Counted from the first letter of the stretch, positions 56,248-64,000 are shown. The stretch is DNA of 64,000 nt from Streptomyces coelicoflavus (GCF_003112555.1 NZ_BEWB01000004.1:62001-126000); one strand, 5' to 3'. A program made the numbers and translations. The notes: generated from the sequence alone by a model not told the origin.

Positions 56248-56901
56248 TCAGCGGGACGGGGAGCCGTAGCCCGGGCAGCTGCCCAGGAGCCCCGACTCGT
56301 AGGCGATGGCGACGGCCTGTGCGCGGGTCGCCGCACCCAGTTTGCGCAGGACCCGGTGTACGTGGGACCTGACCGTGGTGGCCGAGACGGACAGGGCGCC
56401 GGCCATCTCGGTGTTCGTCTTTCCCTGGGTCAATAAGACGAGCACTTCTGTTTCCCGAGGTGTCAGCTCCGGACGCAGATTCTTCGGCGCCTTGCTCCGC
56501 CAATAGCGAGTGAGGGCTTCCTGGGCCTCTTCGGGAGCGATAATGGCGTTCACTTCTGTGACGGTTTTGATGACGTGCACCAATTCTTCGACCGAGGTTT
56601 CCGCGGACAATACCGCGCGTACGCCCACGCGCAGCGCCTCGAATGCGCGGTGGGTGTTCTCCGGTTTGGTCAGCAGAATGGTCTTGGCGAGTCGGGCGAG
56701 TTCCGTGAGCTTGTCGATGTGATCCACGGTCACCAGGGGCGCGACGGCGATGAGTACGTCGGGACCGGTCTCCGTGGCGGTGCTGAGCGAGCCGCGCAGG
56801 GTGGTCTCGACCTGCACCTTCAGTTGGTGTCGCTCCAGCAGTGCGCGCATTCCCTCGCCCAGGATGACGCGGTCGCAGCACACCAGGACACGGGTTGTCA
56901 T
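56248..56901 (-). CDS. redZ: RedZ, atypical orphan NarL-type response regulator with a TTA codon
   Basis: The product has 217 residues from ATG 56901 (MTTRVLVCCDR). The receiver domain is degenerate: the acidic pocket is a single D10, the phospho-acceptor position lies in VLIAVAPL without Asp, and the usual Lys region reads VLSAETS. A C-terminal LuxR-type helix-turn-helix spans about 148-205 (LTPRETEVLVLLTQGKTNTE). Codon 156 is TTA (56436-56434), which should make translation depend on the bldA tRNA, as known for S. coelicolor redZ. It activates redD. A 253-bp gap separates it from redV, so it probably has its own promoter. Confidence 0.95.
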   Translation of the reverse strand: MTTRVLVCCDRVILGEGMRALLERHQLKVQVETTLRGSLSTATETGPDVLIAVAPLVTVDHIDKLTELARLAKTILLTKPENTHRAFEALRVGVRAVLSAETSVEELVHVIKTVTEVNAIIAPEEAQEALTRYWRSKAPKNLRPELTPRETEVLVLLTQGKTNTEMAGALSVSATTVRSHVHRVLRKLGAATRAQAVAIAYESGLLGSCPGYGSPSR

Positions 56902-57154
56902 ACGTGAGCTTTCGGCCGGGAAGGATGTGAATGGCACGGGCGGCGCGGGTCGGGCCCGGCGTTGCCGGGTCGGTGGCACACGCCTTTCTTCGGCATTCCC
57001 CCGATATGCGTCATGCCGCCAAACGTAGCACGCATGTGCGTACTTGGAGAGTGGCTTGCGATAGCCGGGTGAGAGCCTGGTACGAAGCTGTTTCACCCTG
57101 ATGAAGATCTTGTCGGGAATGGTGTGAATGCTGCTGGTCCCGTGCCGGTCCGGC

Positions 57155-58327
57155 TCAGAACGCCACGTGTCCGGCGGCGTCGGCGCGCCGGTGGGAGCGC
57201 GGCGCGGGAGCGCCGGCCACACCGACCCGGCTCACGAAGAAGGTGCGGCCGGGCAGGGACAGTTCCCGCTCCAGCCGGGCGCGCAGGTCCTCGTGCTGGA
57301 TGACGATGCTGACGGGGTGGAGGGACAGTCCGTGCCGGGTCGCCCGCCACCAGTAGTCGGCCAGCCGGGCTCCGCCCCGGAGCAGGTCCGCACGTCCGGG
57401 CGCCCGCCCGGCGAAGCCCATGGTCACCACGGCCGGGGTGCGGCGCACGAGGTCGGCGAGCCCGGCGGCCAGCACCCGGTGGTAGCCGACCTTGCCCAGC
57501 AGGTTCATGGTGACCGGCGCCAGCGCGCAGCGCATCGCGGCCCGGCGCGGCCGGGACATCGGGCCGAAGAGCTGCTCCGGCGTGAACCCGTCCCCCCGCG
57601 CGGCCGCGTCCGCGAGGTCCCGGCGCAGGAAGGAGTGGGTCTCCCGCCAGGCGGCGCGATGCCCGAAGTCGCGCCCGGCGTGCCGCGCGACGAAGGCCGC
57701 GAACGCACGCAGGTCCCGCGGTCCGGTCAGGTGCCGGACGTGGACCGGGTCTGCTCCGCCCTCCGCCGCGTCGGTTTCCGCCAGGTCGCGCAGCAGCCCG
57801 GCCGGGACCGGCTGCGGCCGGTAGGGCCCACGGTGGGTGCGGCGGGCGAGCGCGGTCTCGTGGAGGTCGCCCAGCCGTTCCCCGCCCGGCGCCCCGCGAC
57901 GCAGCGCCACCACGCACAGCGGCGTCCACGCCGCCGGCCACCCGGCACCGAACGGAGAGCCGCCGCCCCCCAACGGCGTGCCGTCGTCCAGGACGCGTGC
58001 CGCGGTGGTCGTCCAGCCCTGGGCGGCCAGCCCGCGGAGCAGGATGCGCCAGTAGAGGCCGCAGCTCACCTCCATCTCCACGGCGTGTGCGGCGAGTGCC
58101 GTCAGCTCCCGGCCGCGGTCCAGGGCCAGGACCAGGTACTCGTCCGCGTCCTCGCCGGTCAGATCCGCCGCGGCCCGGCGCGCCGTCCCGGTCGTGGCCC
58201 GGCCGAGGCCCCACGGCTGGCAGTTGTGCGAGGAGGGGCTCAGCGCCGCCGGTTCCGCCGCCGCCTCGAGCGCCTGGGTGAACGTGGACACCGGCGTGGC
58301 GGTCCGGTCCGTCCTGCGGGTCGTCAT
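57155..58327 (-). CDS. redV: RedV, nitroreductase-fold flavoprotein
   Basis: This 390-residue nitroreductase-like protein has flavin-site landmarks LSPSSHNCQPWGL near residue 32, ARRTHRGPYRP near 160, GFAGRAPGRADLLRGGARLADYWW and HPVSIVIQHEDLR near the C-terminus. It corresponds to PigM, proposed to oxidise the bipyrrole alcohol (HBM) to the aldehyde; that assignment comes from homology. It lies 25 bases downstream of redU on the long redQ transcript. Confidence 0.86.
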   Translation of the reverse strand: MTTRRTDRTATPVSTFTQALEAAAEPAALSPSSHNCQPWGLGRATTGTARRAAADLTGEDADEYLVLALDRGRELTALAAHAVEMEVSCGLYWRILLRGLAAQGWTTTAARVLDDGTPLGGGGSPFGAGWPAAWTPLCVVALRRGAPGGERLGDLHETALARRTHRGPYRPQPVPAGLLRDLAETDAAEGGADPVHVRHLTGPRDLRAFAAFVARHAGRDFGHRAAWRETHSFLRRDLADAAARGDGFTPEQLFGPMSRPRRAAMRCALAPVTMNLLGKVGYHRVLAAGLADLVRRTPAVVTMGFAGRAPGRADLLRGGARLADYWWRATRHGLSLHPVSIVIQHEDLRARLERELSLPGRTFFVSRVGVAGAPAPRSHRRADAAGHVAF

Positions 58328-58352
58328 GACGTCTCCTCTTCGAAGGCCGGGG

Positions 58353-59150
58353 TCATCGCCCCACGAGGGCCAGGTGGTGGCCGTGGACCGCGCCGGCCCA
58401 CCCCGTCGGCCGCCGCGTCTCGGCGGTGGGGGCGTGGCGCAGCAGCCCGCCCCCCGGCCGCCAGGTGAAGCGGCCGTCCGGCAGCCACCCGGTCAGCGCC
58501 ACCTCACGGGCGTCGACCCGCAGTCCGAAGCCGTAGTACTTGAGCACGGCCTCCTTGCACGTCCAGCGCAGCGCCGCCGGCATGGCCGCCAGCCGCCGGG
58601 CGTGCGGCGACGGCGCCCGCGGGTCGCACTCCAGGTCGAGCACTCTGGCCAGGGTCGGCGGCATCGGCCGGTCGTGCTCCAGGTCGACGCCGATCGCATG
58701 CGGTCCGCACACGGCGAGCGCGAAGTCCCCCGAGTGCGTCAGACCCACCTCCACGGGGGCGTCCACCACCGGCCGGCCGGCCTGGATGCCCCCGACCACG
58801 GTGCGCACCTCGACGGCGCGGGGTTCCCGGGCCGAGTCCCAGTGCCGTCGGCCGTGCGCGCTGACGGCGTGTTTGAGCGCGAGCCGGCCGGCCAGCCACT
58901 CGTGCCGCCGGCGCGGGGCGCGCAGCGAGGCCGCCTGTTCCGTCTCGGCCGGCGTCAGATACCGCTCCCGGAGCGCGGCGAGGGCCTCGGGACCCTGCCC
59001 GCGCAGCCAGCCGATGGACACCACGGCGAGGGTGAGCCGCCGCGACGCCGGCGTGAGGTGCGTGACGCGCAGCGGACGGGACACGTCGAGCACCACCTGG
59101 CCCGCGAGGCCGTCCGCCTCCGGGACCGCCGCGGTCTCACCGCGCGACAT
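58353..59150 (-). CDS. redU: RedU, 4'-phosphopantetheinyl transferase
   Basis: This 265-residue Sfp-type PPTase has the Mg-binding D156 and E158 in IGVDLEHD and W196-x2-K199-E200-x3-K204 in RWTCKEAVLKYYG, both typical. It should convert the carrier proteins of this pathway (RedO and the ACP domains of RedN, possibly RedQ) from apo to holo form. ATG 59150 lies inside the end of redT, giving a 14-base overlap. Confidence 0.93.
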   Translation of the reverse strand: MSRGETAAVPEADGLAGQVVLDVSRPLRVTHLTPASRRLTLAVVSIGWLRGQGPEALAALRERYLTPAETEQAASLRAPRRRHEWLAGRLALKHAVSAHGRRHWDSAREPRAVEVRTVVGGIQAGRPVVDAPVEVGLTHSGDFALAVCGPHAIGVDLEHDRPMPPTLARVLDLECDPRAPSPHARRLAAMPAALRWTCKEAVLKYYGFGLRVDAREVALTGWLPDGRFTWRPGGGLLRHAPTAETRRPTGWAGAVHGHHLALVGR

Positions 59151-60027
59151 GACGGGGCAGCAGGAAGGGGTACGGGCGGTGCAGAACCCTGTTGTGGACG
59201 AAGCGGTCCGCCCGGCGCAGCCGCTGGATGAGTTCCCACATCCGCGCGTCGTCACGGTAGTAGGCCGCGATCTCCCCGGTGCCCAGCGGCTCATCCAGGC
59301 GGGCGTTGGCCTGCTCGACGAAGCGGGGGACCAGCCGTTCCAGGCGCTCCTTGTGCAGGTTGCCGAGGAAGTCGAGGACCACTCCGCGCGGCGTGTAGAA
59401 CTTGTCGAAGATCGACTTGGTCATCGCCAGCCGCACCAGGTCCCGCAGCAGCCACGGCAGGGAGGTGAAGAACAGCGGCACGTCGAGGAGTTCACGCTCG
59501 CGCTCGTCGCGCATGAGCGGGGTGGTCACGTCGAGGTAGACCAGCTCGCCGTCGACCTCGATCCAGTTGGAGGCCTGTCCGTCGAGCCCCAGACGGGGAG
59601 TGACGGTCGCCTCGACGCGGTCCAGGAACCGCTCGAAGAACCCCTCGCACCACGCGTCGCCGGAGGTGTGCAGCAGCCGCGAGCACAGCCGCTCCTCGGG
59701 CAGCGCCTCCTGGACGCAGTAGGCGACGGCCCGGCCGCCCGGCAGCGGTCGGTGCCACATGCGGGTCTCGGCGACCGTGACGCCGCCCTTGTCCAGCCGC
59801 GTGATGTAGTCGTCGACCAGCGCCGAGTGCCGGTCCAGCCGCCCCCGGGACGGGAAGACCGGAAGCCGCTTGCACGCGAACGAGCCCGCGTCGGTCTCCA
59901 GCCGCAGCACCAGCGTCACCTCCCCGTAGCCGAGAATGGTGAGGTTCCGGTCGTCGGTGGTGCGCAGCGCCCGCGTGACCTCGTCCTCGAGGACGTCCAG
60001 CGCGTCGGAGGGAACGGAGAAGGTCAT
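59137..60027 (-). CDS. redT: RedT, kinase-fold-like protein of unknown function
   Basis: This 296-residue protein starts at ATG 60027 (SD-like GGAGAAGG nearby). I see the ordered signature of a protein/small-molecule kinase fold: a glycine-rich turn G33-x-G35 (LGYGEVTLVLRL), a VAIK-like K53 (FACKRL), a catalytic D149 with N154 five residues on (LDGQASNWI), and the metal Asp D166 (VYLDVTTP). No phosphorylation step is known in prodiginine biosynthesis. It may act on a pathway intermediate, coenzyme or protein, or the fold may be used otherwise. It sits between redU (14-base overlap) and redS (7-base gap). Confidence 0.83.
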   Translation of the reverse strand: MTFSVPSDALDVLEDEVTRALRTTDDRNLTILGYGEVTLVLRLETDAGSFACKRLPVFPSRGRLDRHSALVDDYITRLDKGGVTVAETRMWHRPLPGGRAVAYCVQEALPEERLCSRLLHTSGDAWCEGFFERFLDRVEATVTPRLGLDGQASNWIEVDGELVYLDVTTPLMRDERERELLDVPLFFTSLPWLLRDLVRLAMTKSIFDKFYTPRGVVLDFLGNLHKERLERLVPRFVEQANARLDEPLGTGEIAAYYRDDARMWELIQRLRRADRFVHNRVLHRPYPFLLPRHVAR

Positions 60028-60034
60028 CGCCGGG

Positions 60035-60475
60035 TCACCGGGCTTCCGGGGCCGAGCCCGCCGGGGCGGCGGCATCCGTGCCCGGCGACGTGTGGTACCG
60101 GTACAGGAGGTAGATCGCGGCGGCGAAGAACGCGGCGTCCATCACCAGGATCTCGGGGACACTGCTCACCAGGATCACCACGAACAGCACCAGCATCAGC
60201 AACTGGCCGTAGAGGGCGGCGATCACGAGACCCCGGCGGTTCCACAGCAGGGCGAGGCCGGCCGAGACCATCGCGACGGCGACGAACCACATCACGCCGG
60301 TGGGGTACCGGTCCAGCCAGTCGACGGGGCCGGAGATCACGGTTCCGTCGTTGGCTTCCGAGGCGTCGTCGAGGCGCCCTTCCACCGACTCCAGTTGCGG
60401 GAAGAACTTGCCTATCCCCGCGAGGATGTAGAGGGCGCCGACGACGCGCTGGAGGATCAGGTTTCTTCCGGTCAC
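60035..60475 (-). CDS. redS: RedS, small DoxX-like membrane protein
   Basis: This 146-residue protein starts at GTG 60475. Four hydrophobic segments are visible: ILQRVVGALYILAGIGKFF, GVMWFVAVAMVSAGLALLW, GLVIAALYGQLLMLVLFVVIL, and ILVMDAAFFAAAIYLLY. An acidic extramembrane loop lies after the first. The first helix with GKF resembles DoxX-family proteins. Its role in prodiginine production is unknown; pigment export, membrane localisation or redox support are possible. The longer frame to 60526 has no better start. Confidence 0.8.
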   Translation of the reverse strand: MTGRNLILQRVVGALYILAGIGKFFPQLESVEGRLDDASEANDGTVISGPVDWLDRYPTGVMWFVAVAMVSAGLALLWNRRGLVIAALYGQLLMLVLFVVILVSSVPEILVMDAAFFAAAIYLLYRYHTSPGTDAAAPAGSAPEAR

Positions 60476-60581
60476 GGGACAGCTTCTTCCGGAGGTTGAC
60501 GAGGGGCGTCCCGAACGGCGGGACACTCGTGAGGGGTTCGGGGTTCGGAGGCTGCGGGCCGGGGGAGCGTGGCCCCGGCCG

Positions 60582-61805
60582 TCACGGGGAGGCGAAGACC
60601 AGGACCGCGTTCTGCCCGCCGAAGCCGAAGGAGTTGCTCATCGCCAGCTCCACCTTCTGCTCCCGCGGAGCGCCGGCGACCACGTCCAGCTCGACGGCGG
60701 GATCCTGCCGCCGCAGGTTCGCCGTCGGCGGGACGGTGGACCGTTCGACGCACAGCACGGTCAGCGCCGCCTCGATGGCACCGGCGGCGCCCAGCGTGTG
60801 CCCGAGGACACCCTTGGTCGAGGTGACGGTCGCCCCGTCGCCCAGCAGCCGGCCCAGCACCGCGGCCTCCACCGCGTCGTTGAGCGGGGTCGAGGTGCCG
60901 TGCGCGTTCACGTGGTCGATGTCGCGGCCGCTCACGCCCGCCTGCCCCAGGGCCGCCTCCATCGCCCGCAGCGCGCCGGCGCCCTCGGGATCCGGTGCGG
61001 TGACGTGGTGGGCGTCGGCCGACGCGCCGTGACCCACGAGCCGGGCGCGGACCGTTGCCCCGCGCGCCTCGGCGTCGGCGGTCCGCTCCAGGACGAGCAT
61101 GCCGCTGCCCTCGCCGATCACGAAGCCGTCCCGGTCCGCGTCGAAGGGCCGGGACGCCGCGGCCGGTTCCTCGGTCCTGCGGGACAGCGCGCCCATCTGC
61201 GCGAAGCCCGTGACCATGAGCGGGCTGACCCCGGCCTCGCTGCCGCCGGCCACGACGATGTCGCACGTCCCGTCCTGAAGCAGCCGGGCCGCGGTGCCGA
61301 GCGCGGTGCCGCCCGAGGCACAGGCGGTCGCGGTCACCAGGTTGGGGCCGAGGGCCCGCAGATCCATCGCGAGGTGCCCGGCCGCCATGTTGGGCACCAG
61401 CATCGGCACCAGCAGCGCGGAGACCGCCTCGGGACCGCGCTCCAGCAACCGCCGATGCTGCGTCTCCCACGTCGACACGCCGCCCAGGCCGCAGCCCACG
61501 ACGACACCCACCCGGGCGCCGTCCCAGGTCCGCGGATCGAGGCCGGCGTCGGCCACGGCCTCCCGGGCGGCCACGATGGCCAGCTGCACGAAGCGGTCGT
61601 GGATCAGGACGCTGCGCCGGTCCACGTGGCGCGCCGGCACCAGGCCCGGCACCGCGCAGGCGATGTCCACGGGCAGTCCGGCGAGCCGGTCGTCCCTGGC
61701 TCCCGCCGACTCCCCGCGCAACACCCCTTCCCAGGTGGCGTCGGTGCCCAGGCCGGCCGCGGTCACCAGACCGAGCCCGGTCACGGCGACGGAGCGGTCG
61801 GTCAT
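60582..61805 (-). CDS. redR: RedR, ketoacyl-ACP synthase II (FabF-like)
   Basis: This 407-residue KAS II has C162 (TACASGG), H302 (NAHGTST), K331 and H336 (GHTLGAAG) intact. It elongates the acyl chain on RedQ from the RedP-primed acetoacetyl unit to the dodecanoyl group used for the alkylpyrrole (2-undecylpyrrole) branch. ATG 61805 overlaps the redQ stop (ATGA). A 106-base gap precedes redS. Confidence 0.95.
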   Translation of the reverse strand: MTDRSVAVTGLGLVTAAGLGTDATWEGVLRGESAGARDDRLAGLPVDIACAVPGLVPARHVDRRSVLIHDRFVQLAIVAAREAVADAGLDPRTWDGARVGVVVGCGLGGVSTWETQHRRLLERGPEAVSALLVPMLVPNMAAGHLAMDLRALGPNLVTATACASGGTALGTAARLLQDGTCDIVVAGGSEAGVSPLMVTGFAQMGALSRRTEEPAAASRPFDADRDGFVIGEGSGMLVLERTADAEARGATVRARLVGHGASADAHHVTAPDPEGAGALRAMEAALGQAGVSGRDIDHVNAHGTSTPLNDAVEAAVLGRLLGDGATVTSTKGVLGHTLGAAGAIEAALTVLCVERSTVPPTANLRRQDPAVELDVVAGAPREQKVELAMSNSFGFGGQNAVLVFASP

Positions 61806-62047
61806 GACGCCGGGGCCGCCGTCTCGTTGTCGACCAGCGCCACCGCGTGGGCGATGGTGTCGGTCGGGACCGCGGCGTCGTCGCTGATCTTCACACCGAA
61901 CTCGGACTGGATGACGAGGAGCAGTTCCACGAGGAACAGCGAGTCCATCTCCAGCTCTTCGAAGGTCACGTCCGGACGGATCGCAGCGCGGTCCACCGCG
62001 AAACCGTCGACCAGCAGATCAACGAGCCTGTCGTAGGTGGTGCTCAT
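61802..62047 (-). CDS. redQ: RedQ, acyl carrier protein
   Basis: This 81-residue ACP has the phosphopantetheine serine S36 in ELEMDSLFLVEL and an acidic helix II. It carries the growing chain made by RedP and RedR. It is the first gene of the leftward redQRSTUV transcript. A SARP-type promoter with repeats at 62167-62195 and a CAGACT -10 lies about 105 bases upstream. ATG 62047 is preceded by AGGAAAGG on the minus strand. Confidence 0.94.
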   Translation of the reverse strand: MSTTYDRLVDLLVDGFAVDRAAIRPDVTFEELEMDSLFLVELLLVIQSEFGVKISDDAAVPTDTIAHAVALVDNETAAPAS

Positions 62048-62151
62048 CAGTGTGGTCCGCCTTTCCTGGGTGGATCGGTCGCCGAACGCCGTCCCGGCCC
62101 GCCGACGGGGTGCTGCGGGGGCGGGTGCGGCGGCGATGCGACGCTCCGGCA

Positions 62152-62269
62152 AGTCTGGGACGGCGCGCTGACGGCCCGCTGACGGCTCGCTGACCCCCGG
62201 GCGGCGCCGGCCGGGCGGGAGCCGCGGTCAGCCGGCCGTCAGCGCCCGGTCAGGTGCCCCGGCCAGACT
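62152..62269. promoter_or_regulatory. Divergent SARP-type promoter pair between redQ and redP
   Basis: Two arrays of three heptamers are present, each with exact 11-bp spacing: GCTGACG/GCTGACG/GCTGACC at 62167, 62178 and 62189; and GGTCAGC/CGTCAGC/GGTCAGG at 62226, 62237 and 62248. Nine bases outside each array lies CAGACT, on the minus strand at 62157-62152 and on the plus strand at 62264-62269. The whole is a dyad centred at 62210.5. Heptamer repeats at 11-bp period next to a -10 are the known SARP-binding layout, so RedD is the likely ligand. Confidence 0.85.
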
Positions 62270-62416
62270 CGGGGCGGCCGGGGTGCCCGAGTTACTCCCC
62301 GCACCCGCCGGCCGCTAAACCGTCCATCACGCGAGGAGCACACACGTGGTTTCCCGTCTCCGCCGCCGCACGTCCCGGCAGCCCGCACACCGGAGCCGCT
62401 CCGTGGGCGGTGTCCG

Positions 62417-63424
62417 GTGACCCGGGCGTCCGTGGTGGCCGGCATCGGCTCCTGTCTGCCGTCCCGGTGCGTCACCAACGCCGAGCTGGAACGGACCATG
62501 GACACCTCGGACGCCTGGATCCGGGCCCGCACGGGAATCGCGCAGCGCTACGTCGCCGAGGACGGCACCCACACCTCCGACCTGGCGGTGGGCGCCGCCG
62601 AGCGGGCGCTGAAGTCCGCGCGCCTGACCCCGGACGCGGTCGACGCGGTCGTCGTGGCCACCACCACCCCGGACCGGCCCTGCCCGGCGACCGCGCCGAC
62701 GGTGGCCGCCCGGCTGGGGACCGGCCCGATCACGGCGTTCGACGTGGCCGCGGTGTGCTCCGGATTCCTCTACGGGCTCGCCGCGGGGTCCGGTCTGATC
62801 GCCTCCGGTGCCGCGGAACGGGTCCTCGTCGTCGGCGCGGAGACGTTCTCCCGCATCCTCAACCCCGCGGACCGGTCCACCTCGGTGATCTTCGGTGACG
62901 GCGCGGGCGCCGTCGTGCTGCGCGCCGGCGAGGCGGACGAGACCGGCGCCCTCGGTCCGCTGCGGCTGGGCAGCGACGGCACCGGCGTGGACCTGATCAC
63001 CGTGCCGGCCGGCGGCCCGCCGCGGCCGGGCGAGGCGGCACCGGCCGACTCCGCCGACCGCTACTTCACCATGGAGGGCAAGCGGGTCTTCTGGCTCGCC
63101 GTCCAGCGCATGGGGGAGTGCGCGGCGAGCGTGCTCGACCGGGCCGGCTGGCGGGTGGAGGACGTGGACTGGCTGGTCAGCCACCAGGCCAACCACCGCA
63201 TCACCGCACGACTGGCCGACGAGATCGGCATTCCCCGGGGGCGCAGCGTCGGCAACATCGCCGAGGTGGGCAACACGGCGGCCGCCTCCATCCCGCTCGC
63301 GCTCGACCACGCGCACGCCCGGGGCACCTTCCGGCCCGGCGACCGGGTCCTGCTCACCGCGTTCGGCGGCGGACTCACCTGGGGTGCCGCCGCCCTGACC
63401 TGGCCCGCCATCGATCCGGTCTGA
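62417..63424 (+). CDS. redP: RedP, ketoacyl-ACP synthase III
   Basis: This 335-residue KAS III has the catalytic triad C114 (AAVCSGF), H256 (SHQANHR) and N286 (EVGNTAAAS). It condenses acetyl-CoA with malonyl-RedQ to start the alkyl chain. GTG 62417; it is the first gene of a rightward transcript with redO and redN. Its upstream region carries the divergent SARP-type repeats. Confidence 0.95.
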   Translation: MTRASVVAGIGSCLPSRCVTNAELERTMDTSDAWIRARTGIAQRYVAEDGTHTSDLAVGAAERALKSARLTPDAVDAVVVATTTPDRPCPATAPTVAARLGTGPITAFDVAAVCSGFLYGLAAGSGLIASGAAERVLVVGAETFSRILNPADRSTSVIFGDGAGAVVLRAGEADETGALGPLRLGSDGTGVDLITVPAGGPPRPGEAAPADSADRYFTMEGKRVFWLAVQRMGECAASVLDRAGWRVEDVDWLVSHQANHRITARLADEIGIPRGRSVGNIAEVGNTAAASIPLALDHAHARGTFRPGDRVLLTAFGGGLTWGAAALTWPAIDPV

Positions 63425-63495
63425 GGGCGGCGGGCCGGCCCCGGAGCGGGGTCCGGTCCCGGCGCGTGCAGACGACCGATGAACCAAGGACGACC

Positions 63496-63759
63496 ATGAC
63501 TCCTCGGAAACTGATCACCGACTACATCGCCGACGCCTGGATGGGCGGCGACGCCGAAGGCCTGGAGCCGGACACCCCCATCGCGGAGCTCAACATCATC
63601 GACTCCGCCGCCATCTTCGACCTCGTCCACTACTTGCAGGGCGAGTTCCGCGTCACGGTGCCCCTGCCGGAGGTCACCCCGCAGAACTTCAGGTCCGTCA
63701 ACGCGATCTGCGCCCTGGTCGACCGGCTCCGGGACAACGCGGGGGGCGGCGCCGCATGA
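63496..63759 (+). CDS. redO: RedO, peptidyl carrier protein for proline
   Basis: This 87-residue carrier protein has S37 in NIIDSAAIFDL as the phosphopantetheine site. It is loaded with L-proline by the adenylating enzyme RedM (outside the window), and the bound prolyl group is oxidised by RedW. AAGGA precedes ATG 63496. It overlaps the redN start by four bases (ATGA). Confidence 0.93.
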   Translation: MTPRKLITDYIADAWMGGDAEGLEPDTPIAELNIIDSAAIFDLVHYLQGEFRVTVPLPEVTPQNFRSVNAICALVDRLRDNAGGGAA

Positions 63760-64000
63760 CGAACCCCGTGAGCACCCACCCGGACACCGCGCGGGTCCAC
63801 GACGGCGTCGTGGAGGTCATCGCCGCCCGCACCCTGTACGACGTCGGTCACCTCCGGCCGGAGAGCCACTTCGAGGCCGACCTCGGCATCGACTCCGTCA
63901 TCATGGAGTCCGTCCTGCTCTCCGTCCGCGAGCACTTCGCCCTGTCCGCCGAACTGCCCGCCGGTCCGGCCACCATCGGCGAACTCGTCGACGCCGTGCG
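63756..64000 (+). CDS. redN: RedN, N-terminal carrier domain (cut by window end)
   Basis: Only the first 81 codons are visible. They encode an acyl-carrier domain with the phosphopantetheine S47 in ADLGIDSVIMESVL. RedN is known as a tandem-ACP alpha-oxoamine synthase that joins the pyrrolyl chain with serine in the bipyrrole branch, which fits an ACP at the N-terminus; the enzyme part lies beyond the edge. The start overlaps the redO stop. Confidence 0.9.
   Translation, partial: MTNPVSTHPDTARVHDGVVEVIAARTLYDVGHLRPESHFEADLGIDSVIMESVLLSVREHFALSAELPAGPATIGELVDAV

Noticed and set aside
56902..57222. Longer redZ from the in-frame start at 57222
   Set aside because: The receiver domain begins exactly at ATG 56901, giving the expected 217 residues; the upstream stretch is AT-richer and promoter-like.

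Overview
The window is high-GC actinobacterial chromosome, almost certainly Streptomyces. Third codon positions are mostly G or C, intergenic hairpins lack U-tracts, GTG and TTG starts are frequent, and SepH, CutRS, an HPr gene with DasR-type boxes and a DmdR1-type iron box are all present. From memory, the gene order follows the Streptomyces coelicolor SCO5822 to SCO5890 interval: a topoisomerase IV region at the left and the undecylprodigiosin (red) cluster at the right. I cannot tell whether this is S. coelicolor or a close relative. I see no insertion sequence, prophage, CRISPR array, tRNA or rRNA.

Layout. (1) 1-18,000: the 3' part of parE; a DUF485/acetate-type symporter pair facing a CitA/CitB-type two-component system; an iron-box sucraseferredoxin gene; two divergent citrate-synthase-like genes, one with an HTH; small actinobacterial proteins; a CobW GTPase; parC; and an M16 peptidase pair. 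(2) 18,000-31,500: an M23 peptidase behind a cyclic-di-AMP riboswitch, a GntR regulator, ptsH with two DasR-type boxes, a GNAT/acyl-CoA-synthetase fusion, a phosphodiesterase and thymidine kinase operon, PhzF, VOC and rhodanese enzymes, and sepH. (3) 31,400-50,300: an FAD oxidase and MFS pair, ferrochelatase, inositol monophosphatase, cutRS, a run of conserved actinobacterial genes around dut, a lone ABC ATPase, kdpDE without kdpFABC, and two TrkA-type proteins. (4) 50,500-64,000: the regulatory and left half of the prodiginine cluster: redD, redX, redW, redY on +; redQ, redR, redS, redT, redU, redV, redZ on -; redP, redO and the start of redN on +.

In the red block, redZ (orphan atypical response regulator, one TTA codon) and redD (SARP) are the pathway regulators. 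RedP, RedR and RedQ prime and extend the fatty chain. RedO, RedW, RedX and RedN carry, oxidise and extend the proline-derived pyrrole toward the bipyrrole. RedU is the carrier-protein phosphopantetheinyl transferase. RedV and RedY belong to the bipyrrole branch. RedS and RedT have no assigned chemistry.

The strongest unannotated signal is in the redQ-redP intergenic region. Two triplets of the heptamer [C/G]GTCAG[C/G], each with exact 11-bp spacing, sit on opposite strands. Each is followed 9 bp later by the same hexamer CAGACT, in a dyad centred near 62,210. This is the geometry expected for a SARP activating two divergent promoters. Other notable signals are RedT with a complete kinase-type catalytic signature, a 14-bp degenerate minisatellite beside ptsH, nine candidate leaderless starts with a -10 hexamer 6-8 nt upstream, and several operator-like palindromes.
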